DNA from: Phascolarctobacterium sp.
GTDB lineage: Bacteria; Bacillota; Negativicutes; Acidaminococcales; Acidaminococcaceae
Length of the DNA: 64,000 nt
Assembly: GCA_030540395.1 (NCBI GenBank)
Contig: JAUNWI010000004.1
Span: 62,001 to 126,000, forward strand
Reading direction: 5' to 3'
Position numbers and translations under genes: made by a program. The notes under the pieces are model-generated. The model searched no databases. It worked only from the letters and a program-made list of their open reading frames with translations, and was not told the origin of the DNA. Positions 60,117 through 64,000 of this stretch are shown piece by piece (position 1 is the first letter of the stretch; every line of letters begins with the position of its first letter).

Positions 60117-61217
60117 TTGACTGATGAACAATATATGCAGCGCGCGCTAGCCCTAGCGCTGGAGGCCGAGGGCAACACCAGCCCCAACCCCATGGTGGGC
60201 TGCGTCATCGTGGATGACGAGGGCAACATTGTGGGTGAGGGCTATCACCACAAGGCTGGCGAGCCCCATGCGGAGGTTAACGCGCTGGCCGAGGCCAAGC
60301 ATTTGGCTCGTGGCGCCACCGCCTACGTAACCCTTGAACCTTGTGCACATTTCGGTCGCACTGGCCCCTGCTGTGTGGCCTTGGCTAGAGCTGGCATCAA
60401 AAAGGTTGTGGTGGCCTGCACGGACCCCAATCCCAAGGTGGCGGGTCAAGGCTTGGAGTATCTGCGCTTGCAGGGCATTGAGGTGATTACTGGCGTGTGC
60501 GAACAAGAAGCGCTGCGCCTTAACGAGCGTTTCTTTACGTGGATTAGCAAGGAGCGCCCCTTTATTACGCTCAAATATGCCATGACGTTGGATGGCAAAA
60601 TTGCTGCTCGCACCGGCGACAGCAAATGGATAACTGGGGAGGAGGCCAGAACCTTTGCCCACAGGCTGCGGCGGCAGCATGACGCCATTTTAGTGGGCAT
60701 AGGCACGGTGCTGGCCGACGACCCGGAGCTGACCTGTCGCATGGTGCAGGGTAAGAACCCTGTGCGGGTAGTGCTGGATAGCCAGCTGCGTATTTCCCTA
60801 ATGGCCACAGTGCTCAATCCCGCAGCGAATACAATTATCATTACGAGTCTCGAAGCCGACGCCGTGAAGGCGGAGGCGCTTAACGCTCTGCCCAATGTGG
60901 AGGTAGTACGCTTGCCCCTGGAAAAGGGACGTCTGCCCATCGATTTAGTAGTAACCGTGCTGGCCCAGCGTGGCATTACCAGCCTTTTGGTAGAAGGTGG
61001 CAGTGCGATGCTAGGCGCCTTCAAGGATGCAGGCTTTGGGGACAGAGTGTATGCGTTTATCGCTCCCAAGCTTGTTGGCGGCAGCCAAGGCTTTACGCCC
61101 ATCGGTGGCGTGGGCTGCGACTATATCGAGGATAGCTGGAAGCTGGACGAGGTAGAATACAAGCTGCTAGGCCAAGATTTAATGATTACAGGCTTAGTGC
61201 GGAAGGAGGATGCCTGA
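60117..61217 (+). CDS. ribD: Bifunctional riboflavin deaminase/reductase RibD
   Basis: 366 aa. Performs the second and third steps of riboflavin synthesis. The N-terminal zinc deaminase (about 1-145) has GEPHAEVNAL and VTLEPCAHFGRTGPC; the C-terminal reductase has PFITLKYAMTLDGKIA, DSKWITGEEA and LLVEGGSAMLGAF. The TTG at 60117 is preferred because AAGGTG lies six bases upstream; the GTG at 60102 has no site. Confidence 0.94.
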   Translation: MTDEQYMQRALALALEAEGNTSPNPMVGCVIVDDEGNIVGEGYHHKAGEPHAEVNALAEAKHLARGATAYVTLEPCAHFGRTGPCCVALARAGIKKVVVACTDPNPKVAGQGLEYLRLQGIEVITGVCEQEALRLNERFFTWISKERPFITLKYAMTLDGKIAARTGDSKWITGEEARTFAHRLRRQHDAILVGIGTVLADDPELTCRMVQGKNPVRVVLDSQLRISLMATVLNPAANTIIITSLEADAVKAEALNALPNVEVVRLPLEKGRLPIDLVVTVLAQRGITSLLVEGGSAMLGAFKDAGFGDRVYAFIAPKLVGGSQGFTPIGGVGCDYIEDSWKLDEVEYKLLGQDLMITGLVRKEDA

Positions 61218-61870
61218 TGTTTACTGGTTTGGTGGCCGAGCTGGGGACTGTGCAGCGACTGGCGCGGCAGGGCAGCTCCTATCACCTGACTGTGGGTGCA
61301 AAAAAGGTGCTGGAAAATCTCAAGATTGGCGACAGTGTAGCCGTTAATGGGGCCTGCCTTACGGTGGTACGCATGGATGACAGCGGCTTTACCGCCGACG
61401 TGATGCCGGAAACCGTGCGCCTTACGAATATTGGCAGCCTGCAGCCGGGCTCCCGTGTTAATTTGGAGCGCACCTTAAGGCTCTGTGACGGCCTTGACGG
61501 GCATATCGTCAGCGGTCACGTGGAAGGCTTGGGCACCATTGCGGAGCAGCGCCCTGATGGTATAGCGGTTGTCGTGACAATCGACACGCCCCCGGAGCTT
61601 TTAAAATATATCATCAAAAAGGGCAGTATTGCCATTGACGGCATCAGCCTGACCGTGACGGAGGTTACGGATTCCAGCTTTTCTGTTTCGCTGATTCCCC
61701 ACACCGCTAAGGAAACGACCTTGGGCTTTAAAAGGGTGGGTGACAGCGTTAATCTGGAAACGGATATTCTTGGGAAATATGTGGAGCGCATGCTGACTTG
61801 GAATAGGAAGCAAGAGAGCACAGCGGACACTTTAAATATGAATACGCTGTTGGAAAACGGCTTTGTGTGA
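61217..61870 (+). CDS. ribE: Riboflavin synthase alpha subunit
   Basis: 217 aa. Dismutates two 6,7-dimethyl-8-ribityllumazine molecules to riboflavin. The two internally repeated lumazine-binding barrels each show the pattern [10 protein letters not shown]...[13 protein letters not shown] and [13 protein letters not shown]...[13 protein letters not shown]. Starts on the last base of the ribD stop. Confidence 0.95.
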   Translation: MFTGLVAELGTVQRLARQGSSYHLTVGAKKVLENLKIGDSVAVNGACLTVVRMDDSGFTADVMPETVRLTNIGSLQPGSRVNLERTLRLCDGLDGHIVSGHVEGLGTIAEQRPDGIAVVVTIDTPPELLKYIIKKGSIAIDGISLTVTEVTDSSFSVSLIPHTAKETTLGFKRVGDSVNLETDILGKYVERMLTWNRKQESTADTLNMNTLLENGFV

Positions 61871-61880
61871 GGTGAAGCAA

Positions 61881-63101
61881 ATGGATTTTAAATATAACAC
61901 TATTGAAGAGGCTATTGCGGCTATTAAAGCCGGCAAAATGGTGCTGGTTACTGATGACGAGGATCGCGAAAATGAAGGCGATTTAATTATGGCAGCGGAG
62001 CTGTGCACGCCGGAGGCTATCAACTTTATGGCCAAGGAAGCTCGCGGCCTGATTTGTATGCCCGCTTCCGGAGAGATTATGGATAAGCTGCAATTTGGTG
62101 CCATGGTTAGCAAAAATACTGATAACCACGAAACTGCCTTTTCTGTCTCCATCGACCATGTGGATACCACCACCGGTATTTCCGCCTATGAACGTGCTTA
62201 TACCATGCAAAAATGCGCTGATGAGGGCGCTCAGCCCGGCGACTTCCGTCGCCCTGGCCACGTGTTCCCACTGCGCGCCCGCGAGGGAGGCGTTTTAGTG
62301 CGTACCGGTCATACCGAAACCACTGTAGATTTGTGCAAGCTGGCAGGCCTGAAGCCCGTGGGCATTTGCTGCGAGATTATGAATGATGATGGTCATATGG
62401 CACGCACTCCGGACCTGATTGCCTTCGCGCAAAAGCATGATTTGGTGTTCATCACGGTGGCTGATTTGGTGGCTTATCGCAAGTCCCACGAGAAGATGGT
62501 GCACCGTGTGGCGGAGGCTGCGTTGCCCTCTAAGTACGGTACCTTCCGCATTATCGCCTACGAAAATGACCTTGATGACCTGTGCCATGTGGCCGTTGTG
62601 AAGGGTGAGGTGGCAGGCAAAAAGGACGTGCTGGTACGCGTGCACAGCGAGTGTCTCACCGGTGACGCCTTTGGCAGCTTGCGTTGTGACTGTGGCGACC
62701 AGCTGGCCACTGCCCTGCGCATGATTGAAAAGGAAGGCTGTGGCGCTGTTGTTTATATGCGTCAGGAGGGCCGTGGCATTGGCCTTGCCAACAAGATTCG
62801 TGCTTATGCGTTGCAGGATACGGGCCTTGATACTGTAGAGGCTAATGTGCGCTTGGGCTTTGCACCGGATTTGCGTGACTATGGACTGGGAGCGCAAATT
62901 TTGTCCGACCTTGGACTGACCAGCATTCGTCTCATTACTAATAATCCGGCGAAGCGCATTGGCTTAAGCGGTTATGGCATCACCATTACGGACCGCGTGC
63001 CAATTATCATGGAGCCTAATGAGTTCAACGAGCATTATTTAGACGTTAAAGAAGAGAAGATGGGCCACAAGCTACATGATTGCGGCTGTGGCTGCCACTA
63101 A
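61881..63101 (+). CDS. ribBA: Bifunctional DHBP synthase/GTP cyclohydrolase II
   Basis: 406 aa. The N-terminal half makes 3,4-dihydroxy-2-butanone phosphate ([37 protein letters not shown]). The C-terminal half opens GTP ([20 protein letters not shown] with the zinc cysteines; [30 protein letters not shown]). A short Cys/His tail (HDCGCGCH) may bind a metal. The ATG at 61881 follows GAGGTG; the GTG at 61863 is unlikely. Confidence 0.95.
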   Translation: MDFKYNTIEEAIAAIKAGKMVLVTDDEDRENEGDLIMAAELCTPEAINFMAKEARGLICMPASGEIMDKLQFGAMVSKNTDNHETAFSVSIDHVDTTTGISAYERAYTMQKCADEGAQPGDFRRPGHVFPLRAREGGVLVRTGHTETTVDLCKLAGLKPVGICCEIMNDDGHMARTPDLIAFAQKHDLVFITVADLVAYRKSHEKMVHRVAEAALPSKYGTFRIIAYENDLDDLCHVAVVKGEVAGKKDVLVRVHSECLTGDAFGSLRCDCGDQLATALRMIEKEGCGAVVYMRQEGRGIGLANKIRAYALQDTGLDTVEANVRLGFAPDLRDYGLGAQILSDLGLTSIRLITNNPAKRIGLSGYGITITDRVPIIMEPNEFNEHYLDVKEEKMGHKLHDCGCGCH

Positions 63102-63116
63102 GAGGAGGTATATAAA

Positions 63117-63578
63117 ATGAACGTATTAGAAGGTAAATTAAATGCTAGGGGTATGAAGATTGGTATTGTAGTGGCTCGTTTTAATGAGTTTATCACTAGC
63201 AAATTGTTGAGCGGCTGTGTGGACTGCCTGCTGCGCCACGAGGCTGCTGATGAAGATTTAACTGTGGCCTGGGTTCCGGGTGCTTTTGAGATTCCTATGG
63301 CTGCGAAAAAAATGGCTGAAAGCGGCAAATATGACGCTGTAATCTGCCTGGGTACTGTTATTCGTGGTGCTACTCCGCATTTTGACTATGTTTGTGCTGA
63401 AGCTTCTAAGGGCATTGCCCAAGTGAGCATGCAAACCGGTGTGCCCGTAGCCTTTGGCGTGCTGACCACTGAAACCATTCAACAGGCTGTGGAGCGTGCT
63501 GGCACCAAGGCTGGTAACAAGGGCGTGGATTGCGCTATGGCTGCCATGGAAATGGTAAATCTGTTCAAGGAAATGTAA
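63117..63578 (+). CDS. ribH: 6,7-dimethyl-8-ribityllumazine synthase
   Basis: 153 aa. Condenses the products of RibD/phosphatase and RibB. Features: [80 protein letters not shown] precedes the ATG. Completes the riboflavin set ribD-ribE-ribBA-ribH. Confidence 0.96.
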   Translation: MNVLEGKLNARGMKIGIVVARFNEFITSKLLSGCVDCLLRHEAADEDLTVAWVPGAFEIPMAAKKMAESGKYDAVICLGTVIRGATPHFDYVCAEASKGIAQVSMQTGVPVAFGVLTTETIQQAVERAGTKAGNKGVDCAMAAMEMVNLFKEM

Positions 63579-63591
63579 GAAGGCGAGCACA

Positions 63592-64000
63592 ATGGAAGAT
63601 GTTTTGACTAAAGCTACCGCTGACGGTGTGCGTATTTATGCTTTGTGTACTACAAATTTGGTAAGGGAGGCAGCTCAAAAGCACGGCTGCTCTCATCTCG
63701 CTAGTGCCTCCCTGGGCCGCGCCATGAACGGCGCACTGCTCCTGGCCGCCACTATGAAGGATGGCGAGCGCATCAGCCTGCGTCTGAAGGGCGATGGCCC
63801 CTTGGGTGATGTAGTGGCCGATGCTGAAGGTACTGATGTGCGGGGCTATGTGGAAAATCCCGATGCTTTTGTGCCCCTGCGGGAGGACGGCAAGCTCAAT
63901 GTGGGCGCAGGTATTGGTCAGGGAAATATTATTGTTACCCGTTACCTGCAAAACGCAGAGCCCTTCACTGGCTACTGTGAGCTGGCGGATGGCGAAATTG
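63592..64000 (+). CDS. hslO: Hsp33 redox chaperone, N-terminal part (3' end outside window)
   Basis: 136 codons visible. Oxidation-activated holdase chaperone. The N-terminal domain is recognisable from LTKATADGVRIYALCTTNLV, SLGRAMNGALLLAATMKDGE, RISLRLKGDGPLGDVVADAE and GRGYVENP-type sequence (here VRGYVENPDAFVPL). The zinc-binding C-terminal cysteines lie beyond the window. Starts 13 bases after ribH, so it may be read from the rib operon. Confidence 0.92.
   Translation, partial: MEDVLTKATADGVRIYALCTTNLVREAAQKHGCSHLASASLGRAMNGALLLAATMKDGERISLRLKGDGPLGDVVADAEGTDVRGYVENPDAFVPLREDGKLNVGAGIGQGNIIVTRYLQNAEPFTGYCELADGEI

Overview
The window looks like a chromosomal segment of a Firmicutes-type bacterium, most likely a Negativicutes (Acidaminococcaceae-like, e.g. 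Phascolarctobacterium or Acidaminococcus). That placement is inference. It rests on a T-box leader, an FMN riboswitch, extended -10 promoters, strong AGGAGG ribosome sites, CCA encoded in the tRNA genes, FloA/NfeD, a complete TRAP transporter and Hsp33. Most genes are on the + strand. No phage, insertion sequence or CRISPR array was seen.

Layout. 0-10 kb: 3' end of leuS, comEA-comEC (DNA uptake) with a DUF2130 coiled-coil gene, xpt-pbuX purine salvage, an amidohydrolase, an internally duplicated unknown protein, and a five-tRNA operon (Asp, Phe, Gly, Cys, Leu). 10-24 kb is accessory: three GNAT acetyltransferases, a thioredoxin-thioredoxin reductase fusion, small unknown proteins, MscS, an M24 peptidase, an exported DHH pyrophosphatase and an Rpn/PD-(D/E)XK protein. 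Scattered among them are broken genes (Fic C-terminus, WYL-regulator N-terminus, VOC C-terminus, internally deleted Rpn, frameshifted ORFs). 24-34 kb: MBL hydrolases, an EAL phosphodiesterase, nfeD-floA plus a disordered membrane protein, tandem PPK2, radical SAM, short RecQ.

34-42 kb: a glucosaminidase, trmL, and a tight queD-folE2-folP-folK cluster without folB, whose QueD carries both Cys and Glu motif residues. Then PEP synthase, flanked by two short transcription units, each with a consensus promoter and a terminator (candidate small RNAs). 42-51 kb: a small type IV pilus/competence cluster (prepilin peptidase, PilM/PilN-like, PilO-like), a pentapeptide protein, a HAD phosphatase, a SpeD-like protein lacking its processing serine, recD2-comF, and an anion permease. 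With comEA, comEC and comF also present, the window holds much of a natural-transformation apparatus.

51-64 kb: a beta-CASP nuclease; a T-box in front of an isocitrate lyase/PEP mutase-family lyase, followed by a DctP-DctQ-DctM TRAP transporter; a second tRNA operon (Asp, Gly, Trp); an M20 peptidase and exonuclease III; and an FMN-riboswitch-controlled ribD-ribE-ribBA-ribH operon ending in a partial hslO.

The observations most worth follow-up are the serine-less SpeD homologue, the T-box/lyase/TRAP arrangement, the Trx-TrxR fusion with altered nucleotide-binding residues, the exported pyrophosphatase, the folB-less folate cluster, and the two candidate small RNAs around ppsA.
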